The notes: generated by a model from the letters alone, not told the origin. A stretch of 64,000 bases of DNA from a bacterium (GCA_009772925.1 WOUQ01000004.1:230631-294630); one strand, 5' to 3'; positions 17,030-25,557 are shown, numbered from the stretch's first letter. Numbers and translations are program-made.

Positions 17030-17327
17030 AGACCAATTCCCGGTTGCGATTGATGTTGGCCAGGAGGTAAGGGTTGCGCACGGCGGATAGCTCGACCAGA
17101 TCCACGCCACGGGACAGCAGGGCTTCCAGTTCGGACTTCACACCGAAGAATTCGGCCAGGCCCACTCCCGCCCCCGGACCGAATTCGACCAGAAAATCCG
17201 CGTCGCTCCGCTCCGGATCGAAGTCCTCTCCGCGGGCGGCGGAACCGAACACCTCCAGACGATGGATGCGGTAACGCCGGCAAATCTCCTCGATATCGGG
17301 TCGGTGTTTCTCGATCAGGGGATGCAC
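17019..17327 (-). CDS. mntA: MntA-like nucleotidyltransferase antitoxin
   Basis: 102 residues with a minimal nucleotidyltransferase fold: GSAARGE (from residue 28), followed by SDADFLVEF with Asp42 and Asp44, the metal-binding D-x-D of MNT proteins. MntA antitoxins transfer AMP to the HepT toxin, so the two genes act together. The first gene of the pair. No clear promoter was seen in the 330 bases upstream. Confidence 0.88.
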   Translation of the reverse strand: MHPLIEKHRPDIEEICRRYRIHRLEVFGSAARGEDFDPERSDADFLVEFGPGAGVGLAEFFGVKSELEALLSRGVDLVELSAVRNPYLLANINRNRELVYAT

Positions 17328-17662
17328 GCCTGGACTCCGGGAAAGCAGCTCAGGCCAAGTGTAGCAGGCGCGGCACGAACCTCGCGTCTGGAGGTGCCCG
17401 CCATGCGGCGAGGCTCTTGGCCTGCGTTCGTATTCCCCGAACCGATTGCCCGCTTCATGGTCTGCAAGAAGAGCGCGCGGCCGCTTACCGGAACTTGGCC
17501 GCCTCCGGAAAAATCATCTCCCCACATGATTGGCCATCAAGCTCAGCCATCGCCAAGGACCGTCATTCCGGGGGCCGCCCAGCGGAGCCCGGAATGACGT
17601 GTTGAACTTTGTGGCTAATCAAGTCTCCCCGTGTGCATAGCCGATCACTCCACGTTACCGCC
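17328..17662. repeat. Intergenic gap with a palindromic repeat (17562-17598)
   Basis: Between the toxin-antitoxin pair and the protease gene I see no gene. The notable element is an inverted repeat with 11-base perfect arms, GTCATTCCGGG (17562-17572) and CCCGGAATGAC (17588-17598). The same arm reappears between grpE and dnaK (CCCCGGAATGACGG near 46904-46917), so it belongs to a dispersed REP-like family. Confidence 0.65.
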
Positions 17663-19069
17663 ATGAAACGACTGCTTCTTCTCCTTCCCCTGTTCCTGCT
17701 GCCGCTGCCGGTTCCGGCCGGCGACGGTGGCGTCGACAGCCTGCGCCAGACCGGCAAGGCGTTTTCCTCGGTGGCGAAGAAGGTGGCGCCGGCGGTGGCC
17801 TTCATCCAGGTGGAGGAGAAGGGCGATGGCGAGGAGAGGGCGGAACGGGAGGGCTGGCCGTTCCACGATGATCTGTTCCGCCGCTTTTTCGGCGACGATT
17901 TTCCCGGCCTGTCGCGACCGGCGCCCAAGAAGCCGCGCCGCGCCATCGGCCAGGGCTCGGGCTTCGTCTTCGCGCACAGCGAGACCGGCGCCTACGTGCT
18001 CACCAATCACCACGTGGTGGAGAAGGCGCGACGCATCCGCGTGCGCTTCCAGGACGGGCGCGAGTTCGTGGCCCGCCTGAAGGGGGCGGACGCGAAATCC
18101 GACGTGGCGGTGCTGGAAATCCCCGCGCGAGACCTGCCGGCGCTGAAGTGGGCCGATTCGGCGGCCCTCGAGGTGGGCGAGTGGGTGGTGGCCCTGGGCA
18201 ATCCGTTCGGCCTTTCGCACACCCTGACCACCGGCGTGGTCAGCGCCAAGGGCCGCACCAGTCTGGGCATCAACGACTACGAGGATTTCATCCAGACCGA
18301 CGCCGCCATCAATCCCGGCAATTCGGGCGGCCCCCTGCTCAACCTGGACGGCGAGGTGGTGGGCGTGAACACCGCCATCTTCAGCCGCAGCGGCGGCTAC
18401 ATGGGCGTGGGCTTCGCCATCCCCAGCAACCTGGCGCGCGCCATCGCCGAGCAACTGGTGCGTGACGGCAAGGTGGTGCGCGGCTACATCGGCCTGGGCG
18501 TGCAGCCGCTGACGCCCGACCTGGCCGAGGCCCTGAACCTGCGCGACACCCGCGGCGTGCTGGTGAGTCGCGTCAACCCCGATTCGCCCGCCGAGCGGGC
18601 CGGCATCCGCGCCGGCGACGTCCTGCTGAGCATGGACGGCGCGCCGCTGCACGACGGCGGCCACTACCGCAACCGGGCAGCCTTGGCGAAACCCGGCAGC
18701 CAGGTCGGCATCGGCCTGCTGCGCGAGGGCCGGCGCATGGAAATCCCGGTGACCGTGGCCCGTCTGGAAGAGGACGACCCGCCCGGCGCCGAATCCGCCA
18801 CGCGGCTGGGTCTGGCCGTGCGCGCGGCCTCGGCGGAGGAATTGCGCCGCCTGGGGGTCGCCCGCGCGGTGGTGGTCACCAGCGTGGAACCCGGCTCGCT
18901 CGCCGCGCTCGCCAGCATCGCGCCCGGCACCGTCATCCTGGAGGCGAACCGTCGCGCCGTCGGCAACCCGGGCGAATTCGCCGCCGTGGTCGGCGAGGCC
19001 GAGGATGGCGTGCTGCTGAGACTGTTCGAGAAGGGGCTGAGCAGACAGGTCAGCCTGCGCTGGCGCTAA
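17663..19069 (+). CDS. Periplasmic serine protease of the DegP/DegQ (HtrA) family
   Basis: 468 residues. A signal peptide (MKRLLLLLPLFLLPLPVPAGD) sends it to the periplasm. The trypsin-like domain has His117 in TNHHVV, Asp147 in KSDVAVLE and Ser221 in GNSGGPL. Two PDZ domains follow (about 275-370 and 380-465), the second short and divergent. Such proteases degrade misfolded envelope proteins and can act as chaperones. The start MKRLL at 17663 is chosen for the signal peptide; the frame is open for 18 codons upstream. It stands alone before an operon for membrane and redox proteins. Confidence 0.95.
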   Translation: MKRLLLLLPLFLLPLPVPAGDGGVDSLRQTGKAFSSVAKKVAPAVAFIQVEEKGDGEERAEREGWPFHDDLFRRFFGDDFPGLSRPAPKKPRRAIGQGSGFVFAHSETGAYVLTNHHVVEKARRIRVRFQDGREFVARLKGADAKSDVAVLEIPARDLPALKWADSAALEVGEWVVALGNPFGLSHTLTTGVVSAKGRTSLGINDYEDFIQTDAAINPGNSGGPLLNLDGEVVGVNTAIFSRSGGYMGVGFAIPSNLARAIAEQLVRDGKVVRGYIGLGVQPLTPDLAEALNLRDTRGVLVSRVNPDSPAERAGIRAGDVLLSMDGAPLHDGGHYRNRAALAKPGSQVGIGLLREGRRMEIPVTVARLEEDDPPGAESATRLGLAVRAASAEELRRLGVARAVVVTSVEPGSLAALASIAPGTVILEANRRAVGNPGEFAAVVGEAEDGVLLRLFEKGLSRQVSLRWR

Positions 19070-19174
19070 GGACGGGCCGCGACAATTTGTCGCGGGGACT
19101 GCCGCGGCCGGGGCGCTAACATGGCCTCACCGCGCGGTGGCAGTTCCACCGGCGGATCTCGCGCGGTGGTTTGC

Positions 19175-19480
19175 ATGGCCCTGTTCTCCGCGCGCCGGGG
19201 TTCCGGCCTGGCGGCCTGGCTGCTGGCGGGAAGTCTGGCGTGCCTGTTGCTGGTTCTGGTGGATGCCTCCCGCATGGCGGAAGAGCGTACGCGCGAGCGC
19301 GCGCACGGTCGCGCCCTGGTTGCCCGCGTCGGCCTCACCGATCTGGCCCTGTTCAACGAGGCGCGCTATACCCGCCACCTGAGCCAGGCCGATCGGCACG
19401 CCGCCTTCCAGGATCACCCCGGCGCCCTGGAGCATTTCCCGGCCGGTTCCCTCGCCGGGCCAGCCCGCCCGTCGCCATGA
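19175..19480 (+). CDS. Small membrane-anchored protein of an ABC transporter operon
   Basis: About 101 residues starting MALFSARRGSG; an upstream in-frame ATG at 19121 is possible. One hydrophobic helix (AAWLLAGSLACLLLVLVDA) is followed by a periplasmic-looking tail with the segment GLTDLALFNEARYTRHLSQADRHAAFQDHPGALEHFP. I do not recognise a named domain. Its stop overlaps the start of the permease gene (ATGA), so it is translationally coupled and probably works with the transporter. Confidence 0.65.
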   Translation: MALFSARRGSGLAAWLLAGSLACLLLVLVDASRMAEERTRERAHGRALVARVGLTDLALFNEARYTRHLSQADRHAAFQDHPGALEHFPAGSLAGPARPSP

Positions 19481-20613
19481 ACACCTGGATCGAACGGCAA
19501 CGCGGCCTCCTCGACACCACCGTGGCCAACCTGCGCCGGCGCAAGGCGCGCAATCTGGGCCTGTTCATGGCCTACGTCCTGCTGGTGTTTCTGCTCGCTT
19601 CGGTGGTGCTGTTCGGTGACGGCATGCGGCGCGAGGCCCGCCTGTTGCTGGAAGTGGCCCCCGAACTGGTGGTGCAGCGGCTTACCGCCGGGCGGCACGA
19701 CCTGATGCCCGCGCAGTGGCTGGAGCGCATCGCCGGTCTGCGCGGGGTGGCGGCGGTCGAGGGACGCCTGTGGGGCTATCACCACGACGCGGCGGTCGGC
19801 GCCAACCTGACGCTGCAGGTACCGAAGGAGGCCGCGCCGGCCGCGGGACGCGTGCATCTGGGCGCCACCCTGGCACGTCTGCGCGGGCTGGCGCCGGGCG
19901 ACGTGCTGTCGCTGCGCGACCATGCCGGGCAGCCCCATGCCTTTGTCGTAGAGGCCCTGCTGGACAGCCGTTCCGAGCTGGTGTCGGCGGATCTGGTGTT
20001 GCTTTGCGAAGCGGATTTCCGCGCCTTCTTCGGCATCGGCGCCGGGCTGTATACCGATGCCGCGCTGCGCGTGGTCAATCCGCTGGAGACCCGCACGGTG
20101 GCGGAGAAGGTACTGGCGCGCCTGCCCGCCACGCGCGTGATCAGCCGCGAGGAGATGCGGCGCACCTACGATGCGGTGTTCAACTGGCGCCAGGGCCTGC
20201 CGCTCATGGTCTTGTCCGTGTTGCTGGCGGCCTTCGCGCTGCTGGCCTGGGACAAGGCCTCCGGTCTGAGCGCCGAGGAGCGGCGCGAAATCGGCATCCT
20301 CAAGGCGCTCGGCTGGGACAGCGGCGACGTGCTGGCGATGAAGCTGTGGGAGGGCGCGCTCCTTTCCGTGCTGGCCTTCCTGCTGGGCTACACCCTGGCC
20401 TGGCTGCACGTCTACTACGCCGGCGCGCCGCTGTTCGAGCCGGTGCTGAAGGGCTGGTCGGTGTTGTATCCGCGTTTCGCGCTGGCGCCCGAGGTGGACA
20501 TCAGCCGCATCGTCAGCCTGGCCCTGCTCACCGTGCTGCCCTATGTGGCCGCGACCCTGGTGCCGGTGTGGCGGGCGGCGACGCTGGACCCCGACGAGGT
20601 GATGCGGGAATGA
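19477..20613 (+). CDS. ABC transporter permease, FtsX/MacB type
   Basis: 378 residues with the FtsX-like layout: one membrane helix near the N-terminus (LGLFMAYVLLVFLLASVVLF), a large extracytoplasmic domain (about 50-225), then three helices (LPLMVLSVLLAAFALLAW, LSVLAFLLGYTLAWLHVYYA, IVSLALLTVLPYVAATLVPV). The conserved SAEERREIGILKALGWDSGDVLAMKLWEGALL coupling segment lies between helices two and three. These permeases usually act by mechanotransmission rather than classic import. The ATPase partner follows after 70 bases. Confidence 0.85.
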   Translation: MNTWIERQRGLLDTTVANLRRRKARNLGLFMAYVLLVFLLASVVLFGDGMRREARLLLEVAPELVVQRLTAGRHDLMPAQWLERIAGLRGVAAVEGRLWGYHHDAAVGANLTLQVPKEAAPAAGRVHLGATLARLRGLAPGDVLSLRDHAGQPHAFVVEALLDSRSELVSADLVLLCEADFRAFFGIGAGLYTDAALRVVNPLETRTVAEKVLARLPATRVISREEMRRTYDAVFNWRQGLPLMVLSVLLAAFALLAWDKASGLSAEERREIGILKALGWDSGDVLAMKLWEGALLSVLAFLLGYTLAWLHVYYAGAPLFEPVLKGWSVLYPRFALAPEVDISRIVSLALLTVLPYVAATLVPVWRAATLDPDEVMRE

Positions 20614-20683
20614 AGCGCAATCCACGTCCAATGTTCGCGGCCCGCCTTTGCGTGCATGCGCGCAGGCAAGGCATGGCGGCGCG

Positions 20684-21403
20684 ATGATCGAACTCGCCGG
20701 CGTCGGCAAGACTTTCAACCCTGGGCGGGACAACGAGTTCCACGCCGTGCGCGAGGTGAGCCTGAGCATCGAGGCCGGGCGGGTCACCGCCCTGCGCGGC
20801 CCCAGCGGTTCCGGCAAGACCACGCTGCTCGGCCTCATCGGCGGCCTGACCCGGCCCAGCGTGGGCCGCGTGCGCCTGCACGGGCGCGACATCTCGGCCC
20901 TGCCGGAGCGCTTCCTCACCGCGCTGCGGCGCGACACCTTCGGCTTCGTGTTCCAGCAGTTCCAGTTGATCCGCGATCTCTCCGTGCTGGACAACGTCAT
21001 GCTGCCGGCCGTGCCCACAGGCCGCGCGCATGCCGACATCCACGCGCGCGCGCTGCGGCTGCTCGACGAGGTAGGCCTGGGCCAGCGCGCCGCGGCGCGG
21101 GTGCAATGGCTGTCCGGCGGCGAGGCGCAGCGCGCCGCCATCGCCCGCGCCCTGATCAACGATCCGTCGGTGATCCTCGCCGATGAACCCACCGCCCATC
21201 TGGACAGCGCACTGTCCCGCCAGATCCTGGAGATTCTCGCCGAGTTGCGCCGGCGTGGCCGCACCCTGGTCATCGCCAGCCACGATCCCCTGGTGTTCGA
21301 GATGGATCTGGTGGAGCGTGTGGTCGATCTGCGCGACGGCAGGGTGCTAACCGTTCATGGCCTATCAACCGTCCCCATGGATAAAAGCGCCTGCCGGCCA
21401 TGA
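20684..21403 (+). CDS. ABC transporter ATP-binding protein, LolD/MacB type
   Basis: 239 residues with Walker A GPSGSGKTT, Q-loop FVFQQFQLI, signature LSGGEAQRAAIARAL and Walker B VILADEPTAHLDS. The sequence class is that of LolD/MacB ATPases, which pair with FtsX-type permeases such as the one just upstream. ATG 20684 (MIELAGVGKTF) is chosen as start. A GC-rich palindromic element follows the stop codon. The transported or transmitted substrate is unknown; the later genes of the cluster point to metal or redox work. Confidence 0.92.
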   Translation: MIELAGVGKTFNPGRDNEFHAVREVSLSIEAGRVTALRGPSGSGKTTLLGLIGGLTRPSVGRVRLHGRDISALPERFLTALRRDTFGFVFQQFQLIRDLSVLDNVMLPAVPTGRAHADIHARALRLLDEVGLGQRAAARVQWLSGGEAQRAAIARALINDPSVILADEPTAHLDSALSRQILEILAELRRRGRTLVIASHDPLVFEMDLVERVVDLRDGRVLTVHGLSTVPMDKSACRP

Positions 21404-21410
21404 ACGGTTT

Positions 21411-21552
21411 CCCTCACCCCCAGCCCCCGCTCCGCGCCCCACGGCTGGCGATGCATCGCCAGCCGGCTGCGAGGGCGGAATGCTGTGCATTCCGAATTCC
21501 CCTCTCGCCCCGCTTGCGGGAGAGGGGAGCTTCGAGAGTCGCTGTCGCGACT
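21411..21552. repeat. Composite palindromic repeat (three hairpins)
   Basis: Read 5'->3' the block starts CCCTCACCCCCAGCCCCCGC and ends with CCCCGCTTGCGGGAGAGGGG and CTTCGAGAGTCGC. Inside it are two further perfect palindromes: GGCTGGCGAT/ATCGCCAGCC (21443-21464) and GGAATGC/GCATTCC (21477-21493). The outer parts, including the AAGTCGCG...GCGACTCTCGAAGCTCCCC flank, recur in opposite orientation at 56508-56572. This is a mosaic REP/BIME-like element; it fills the gap between two genes of one operon. Confidence 0.8.
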
Positions 21553-21563
21553 TACACGGCAAA

Positions 21564-22553
21564 GTGATCTTCCAGCCCGCCGCCCTGGCCCTGCTGCTGG
21601 CCTCCAGCCTGAATGCCCTGGGACTGGCGGCGGCCGGACTGTTTGCCCTGCGCATGCTGCGGCACTGGAATCCCGACGTGGGCAGCGAGGCACAGATCGC
21701 CCTGGAACGGCGCACGCATCTGGTCTCCACCCTGGTGGTCCTGTCGCTGCTGCTGAGCCTGCCCATGCTGGCCCTGTTCACGCATACGGCGGACGCCATG
21801 GCGCCCTTCTTCGCGGGCGCCATGTGCGCGGTCGGCAGCCTGAAGGCGAACGCCTGGGGCCTGCCGGCCCTGGCGGTGATGCTGGCCGGTTTTTTCCTGG
21901 CGGCCGCCTGGCTGGTGCTGCACCGTCTGGACACGCGCGGCTGGGACCAGCCCCTGCTGCTCGCCAAGTACCGCCTGCTCCTGCTGCTGGCGCCGCTGGC
22001 GCTGGCGCAGGCCGCGCTGCTGTGGCTGTATTTCGGCGGCCTCAAGGCGGAGGTCATCACCTCCTGTTGCGGCAGCCTGTTCGGCCCCGCGGCGACGGGC
22101 GCGCTGGCGGAACTGTCGGCCCTGCCCGAGACCATCGCCCGGCCGCTGTTCTTCCTCACGCTGGCGCTGACCCTCGCGGCCGGCACTGTCTTTCTCGTCC
22201 GGGGACGCCTGGGCCGCGCCTTCGGCATGCTGGCGGGGCTGCACTTCCTGGTCGCGCTGGCCGCCATCGTCGCCTTCATCGCCCCCCATATCTACGAGCA
22301 GCCGCATCATCACTGTCCGTTCTGCCTGTTGCAGGCCGAGCATGGCTACGCCGGCTGGCTGCTCTATCCGTTGCTGTTCCTCGGCACGGCGGCGGGCGTG
22401 GGCGCGGGTCTGGCCGCCGGCGTGCGCGCCGCCAGCCTGCAAGCCGAGGCTCCCAGGCTGGCGGCGGCGCTGGCCCGCATCGCCGTAGTCGCCCTGGCCG
22501 CGTTCGGCGCGGCGGTGACGTTCTACCTCTGGCGTTCGAATCTGGTGATGTGA
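21564..22553 (+). CDS. Polytopic membrane protein in a redox/metal operon
   Basis: About 329 residues from GTG 21564, with roughly seven to eight hydrophobic helices. Cysteines that could form a redox or metal site are seen in ITSCCGSLFG and HHHCPFCLLQAEHGY, next to a histidine run. I do not recognise a family. The start is uncertain: the frame is open upstream through the palindromic element, so the repeat may have altered the original 5' end; no good Shine-Dalgarno sequence precedes GTG 21564. Its stop overlaps the start of the thioredoxin-like lipoprotein gene. Confidence 0.7.
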   Translation: MIFQPAALALLLASSLNALGLAAAGLFALRMLRHWNPDVGSEAQIALERRTHLVSTLVVLSLLLSLPMLALFTHTADAMAPFFAGAMCAVGSLKANAWGLPALAVMLAGFFLAAAWLVLHRLDTRGWDQPLLLAKYRLLLLLAPLALAQAALLWLYFGGLKAEVITSCCGSLFGPAATGALAELSALPETIARPLFFLTLALTLAAGTVFLVRGRLGRAFGMLAGLHFLVALAAIVAFIAPHIYEQPHHHCPFCLLQAEHGYAGWLLYPLLFLGTAAGVGAGLAAGVRAASLQAEAPRLAAALARIAVVALAAFGAAVTFYLWRSNLVM

Positions 22554-23101
22554 TGGCATGGCGCCTCCCCGCTCCGGCCTGGTCTTCTCCCTCCTTTGCA
22601 AAAGTGGGGAGAAAAGCATGCATCGTGTTGTTGAGCGGCCTGCTGGTGGCCTGCGGCGAGGAGCCGATGCCCCCCGCGACCGGCCAGCCGGCGCCCGCCT
22701 TCGTGGCGCATACCCTGACCGGTGCGGCGGTGAAGGTGCCGGCCGACTACGCCGGCCGGGTGGTGGCCCTGCGCTTCTGGGCGGACTGGTGCCCCTACTG
22801 CCGCGAGGAGATGGCCGCGCTGGCGCCGGTGCAGGCCCGCCTGCGCGACAGGGGACTGACTCTGCTGGCGATCAACGTCGCCCAGGACGCGGACACCGTG
22901 GCGCGTTTCGCGCGCGGCCTGGGCATCGACTATCCCATCCTGCTCGATACGGATGGCGCCATCGCCCGCGCCTACGGCGTGCGGGCGCTGCCGGTCACCT
23001 ATCTGCTGGACCGGGACGGCCGGGTGCGCGGCAAGATCGTCGGCGAGGCCACGGCGGCAGTGTTCGAGGCCAGGGTGCGGGAGTTGCTGCATGCACCCTG
23101 A
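22553..23101 (+). CDS. TlpA-like thioredoxin lipoprotein
   Basis: 182 residues. The N-terminus has a hydrophobic stretch and lipobox LVAC (Cys34), so it is an anchored lipoprotein facing the periplasm. The thioredoxin fold has active site WCPYC (Cys80, Cys83) and the cis-proline segment ALPVTYLLDRDG. Such proteins reduce disulfides in cytochrome c, copper or metal-site maturation. Residues about 10-24 (WSSPSFAKVGRKAC) are encoded by a degenerate palindromic repeat (TCCCTCCTTTGCAAAAGTGG), so the signal region looks modified by a repeat insertion. The start TGATG overlaps the preceding gene. Confidence 0.88.
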   Translation: MAWRLPAPAWSSPSFAKVGRKACIVLLSGLLVACGEEPMPPATGQPAPAFVAHTLTGAAVKVPADYAGRVVALRFWADWCPYCREEMAALAPVQARLRDRGLTLLAINVAQDADTVARFARGLGIDYPILLDTDGAIARAYGVRALPVTYLLDRDGRVRGKIVGEATAAVFEARVRELLHAP

Positions 23102-23762
23102 GATGACCCTGGCACTCGCATTTCTTGCCGGCCTGGGTGGTGCCGGGCACTGCTGGGCCATGTGCGGCGGCCTGGTGGGCGCCGCCTTCCTGTGTCCGGG
23201 TTGCCGCGCCGGCGTCCCAGGCATCGCCGCGCACGCCGGCTATCACGCCGGGCGCGTGCTGGCGTACACGCTGCTGGGCGCCCTGGCGGCGGCCATCGGC
23301 CAGGCCATCGTCCTCGCCGGCGGCGTCGGGCTGGCGCAGGGCGCGCTCTACGTGGTGGCGGGAATCCTGGTGGTGCTGGCCGGGCTGTGGGTCGCCGGCG
23401 CCGGCGATTTCTTCCGGCGCGGGCGCGCCGCGGTTCGCTCGGCGCCGAGCGTAAGCAGTCCGTGGCGGCGACAAGCCTGGCCCGTCGCCGGCTTCCTCAA
23501 CGGCCTGATGCCCTGCGCCCTGGTGTTTTCGCTGACCGCGCAGGCTGCCACCGCGCCTTCCGTGGCCCAGGGCGCGGCCTGGCTGCTGGCCTTTGGCCTC
23601 GGCACGCTGCCGGCCATGGCCCTGGCCGGTGCCCTCGCCGGCTGGCTGGGGCGGCAGTCCTTAGGCTGGTTGCGCCGCCTGGCCGGACTGCTGGTGGTGG
23701 CGCTGGGGGCGCAGACCATCTGGGCGGGTACCAAGTTTTTCCACGTCATGCTGCACCTTTGA
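23091..23762 (+). CDS. Sulfite exporter TauE/SafE-like (DsbD_2-type) membrane protein
   Basis: 223 residues with about six membrane helices. The N-terminal GLGGAGHCWAMCGGLVGAAF resembles the conserved Cys-containing segment of the TauE/SafE-like or DsbD_2 family members found beside cytochrome oxidase and copper genes. GGGAG lies seven bases before ATG 23091, which overlaps the preceding stop; ATG 23103 is the alternative. Together with TlpA-like and NosL-like neighbours this suggests copper handling or thiol transfer across the membrane; that is inference. Confidence 0.75.
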   Translation: MHPEMTLALAFLAGLGGAGHCWAMCGGLVGAAFLCPGCRAGVPGIAAHAGYHAGRVLAYTLLGALAAAIGQAIVLAGGVGLAQGALYVVAGILVVLAGLWVAGAGDFFRRGRAAVRSAPSVSSPWRRQAWPVAGFLNGLMPCALVFSLTAQAATAPSVAQGAAWLLAFGLGTLPAMALAGALAGWLGRQSLGWLRRLAGLLVVALGAQTIWAGTKFFHVMLHL

Positions 23763-23790
23763 GCGGCATGCATTTTCCAAGGAGAGCACC

Positions 23791-24393
23791 ATGCAACGAC
23801 GCGACCTGTTCAAACTTCCCCTTATCGCCTCCGCCGCCCTGCTGGCGGGGCCCGCCCGCGCGGCGGCGAAGTGCGACACGGATGGCACCCCGAACCAGTT
23901 CATTCCCAAGACACCCAGGGATGCCAGCCCCCTGGTGGACGAACTGAAGAAGTATCCCAAGTGTCCTTACTGCGGCATGGACCGTACCCAGTACCACCAC
24001 GCCCGCCACCTGGTGCAGTACGCGGACGACCTGGTGGACGGCACCTGCTCCATCCACTGCCTGGCGATTTCCCTGGCCATCAACCTGGACCGCGAGCCCA
24101 AGGCCATCCATGCGCCGGACAACGCCAGCCCGGAAGCAGTGAAGCCGCTGATCAGCGTGGACCTGGCCACCTATCTCATCGGCGGCGATCTGCCCGGGGT
24201 GATGACCAAACGCGGCAAGACCTCTTATGGCAGCGCCGAGGCGGCGACGGCGGCGCGCGCGAAGCACGGCGGCGAACTGGGTGACTTCGGCGCGGCGCTG
24301 GCGGCGAGCTACGCCGACATGGCCGCGGACACCATGATGATCCGCAAGAAGCGCGAGGAACGCCGCCGCAACATGATGAAGAAGACCGGCTGA
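23791..24393 (+). CDS. NosL-like protein with Tat-type signal
   Basis: 200 residues starting MQRRDLFKLP after AAGGAGAG. The RRDLFK motif and hydrophobic stretch suggest Tat export. The NosL-type site is KCPYCGMDR with Cys58, Cys61 and Met63, followed by a His pair (QYHHARH) and CSIHC. NosL is an outer-membrane copper(I) chaperone first known from nitrous oxide reductase maturation; this longer version ends in a basic, Met-rich tail (MMIRKKREERRRNMMKKTG). Its stop overlaps the start of a second NosL-like gene. No nosZ is present in the window. Confidence 0.82.
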   Translation: MQRRDLFKLPLIASAALLAGPARAAAKCDTDGTPNQFIPKTPRDASPLVDELKKYPKCPYCGMDRTQYHHARHLVQYADDLVDGTCSIHCLAISLAINLDREPKAIHAPDNASPEAVKPLISVDLATYLIGGDLPGVMTKRGKTSYGSAEAATAARAKHGGELGDFGAALAASYADMAADTMMIRKKREERRRNMMKKTG

Positions 24394-24866
24394 TGCGCGG
24401 CTTCCTCGCCGCCTGCCTGCTCGCCCTGGCCCTGCCGGTCGGGGCACAGGGTTTTCCCGAGCCGGCGCAGCGCGATCTGTGTCCGGTATGCGGCATGGTG
24501 GTGTCCAAGTACCCGGCCTGGATCGCCACGGTCGTCTACAAGGACGCCCATGCGCACCACTTCGACGGCGCCAAGGACCTGTTCAAGTACCTGTTCGATG
24601 TCCAGCGCTACGCGCGCGGCCATCGTCGGGAAGACATCGTTCGCATCGGCGTCACCGAGTATTACGGCCTCAAGCGCATCGACGCGCGCCAGGCCTGGTA
24701 CGTCATCGGCTCCGACGTGCTGGGCCCCATGGGGCATGAGCTGATTCCCCTGGCCAGCCGCGAGGATGCCGAGGAGTTTATGCGCGACCACCGCGGCCGC
24801 CGCATCCTGCGCTTCGACGAGGTGACGCGGGATCTGCCCGCGCGCCTCGACACCGGGAAGTTCTAG
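24393..24866 (+). CDS. NosL-like copper-binding protein
   Basis: 157 residues. A signal peptide (MRGFLAACLLALALPVGAQG) precedes the NosL core, RDLCPVCGMVVSKYPAW with Cys30, Cys33 and Met35, then AHAHHFDGAKDLFKYL. This is the compact NosL family, close in size to classical NosL but with a plain signal peptide rather than a clear lipobox. It is the last gene of the operon; the reading overlaps the previous gene by one base (TGATG). Confidence 0.88.
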   Translation: MRGFLAACLLALALPVGAQGFPEPAQRDLCPVCGMVVSKYPAWIATVVYKDAHAHHFDGAKDLFKYLFDVQRYARGHRREDIVRIGVTEYYGLKRIDARQAWYVIGSDVLGPMGHELIPLASREDAEEFMRDHRGRRILRFDEVTRDLPARLDTGKF

Positions 24867-24874
24867 CTGGAGCC

Positions 24875-25522
24875 TCAGCCCACCGGCGCGGTGTCGCGGA
24901 AGGCCTGCCGCAGCATGAGGCGGTCGTAGAGCTCGGACAGATTCGGGTGGTCCCGGCGCCAGTCGATTTCGGCAAAACGGAAGTCCAGATAGCCCAGGGC
25001 GCAACCGACGGCGATGTCGGCCAGACCGAAGAACTCGCCGGTGCACCAGGGGTGCGGGCCGAGCTCCTCGCTCATGGCCTTGAGGCCGGCGCGCACCTTG
25101 CCGAGCTGGCGGCGGATCCATTCCGCATCCTGGCGCTCCTTGGGCCGCTTCTTTTCCACCACGATGAGGGCGGCGGCATCGCAGACGCCGTCGGCCAGGG
25201 CCTCCCAGCGCTTGACGGCGATGCGCGGGCGAGCGTCCTTGGGCAGCAGGTGGCCGACCGGGCTGACGTTCTCCAGATACTCGACGATGACGCGCGAATC
25301 GAACAGGGATTTGCCGTCCTCCATGATCCAGACTGGCACCTTGCCCAGGGGATTGTGCTCGGGCACGCGGCTGTCGGCCTCCCAGGGCACGTCGACGACG
25401 AAGTCGTATTCGATGAACTTCTCGGCCGCGACGATGCGCACCTTGCGCACGAAGGGGCTGGTCAGGGAGCCGATGAGCTGCATTTTTTGCGATGCGGCGG
25501 GTTTCTGGTTCTTCGTGGCCAT
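24875..25522 (-). CDS. Glutathione S-transferase family protein
   Basis: 215 residues, or 202 if translation starts at MQLIGS. The thioredoxin-like N-terminal domain contains TSPFVRKVRIVAAEK and the glutathione-binding LFDSRVIVEYLE (E/D-S pair); the helical C-terminal domain includes EFFGLADIAVGCALGYLDFR. The class is that of YibF/stringent-starvation-like bacterial GSTs. A specific substrate cannot be assigned. It lies convergent to the NosL genes, eight bases away, and follows gltX by 35 bases on the same strand. Confidence 0.9.
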   Translation of the reverse strand: MATKNQKPAASQKMQLIGSLTSPFVRKVRIVAAEKFIEYDFVVDVPWEADSRVPEHNPLGKVPVWIMEDGKSLFDSRVIVEYLENVSPVGHLLPKDARPRIAVKRWEALADGVCDAAALIVVEKKRPKERQDAEWIRRQLGKVRAGLKAMSEELGPHPWCTGEFFGLADIAVGCALGYLDFRFAEIDWRRDHPNLSELYDRLMLRQAFRDTAPVG

Positions 25523-25557
25523 GCTGAGTTACGGGGGTTGGTTGAAGCGGGATTGGG

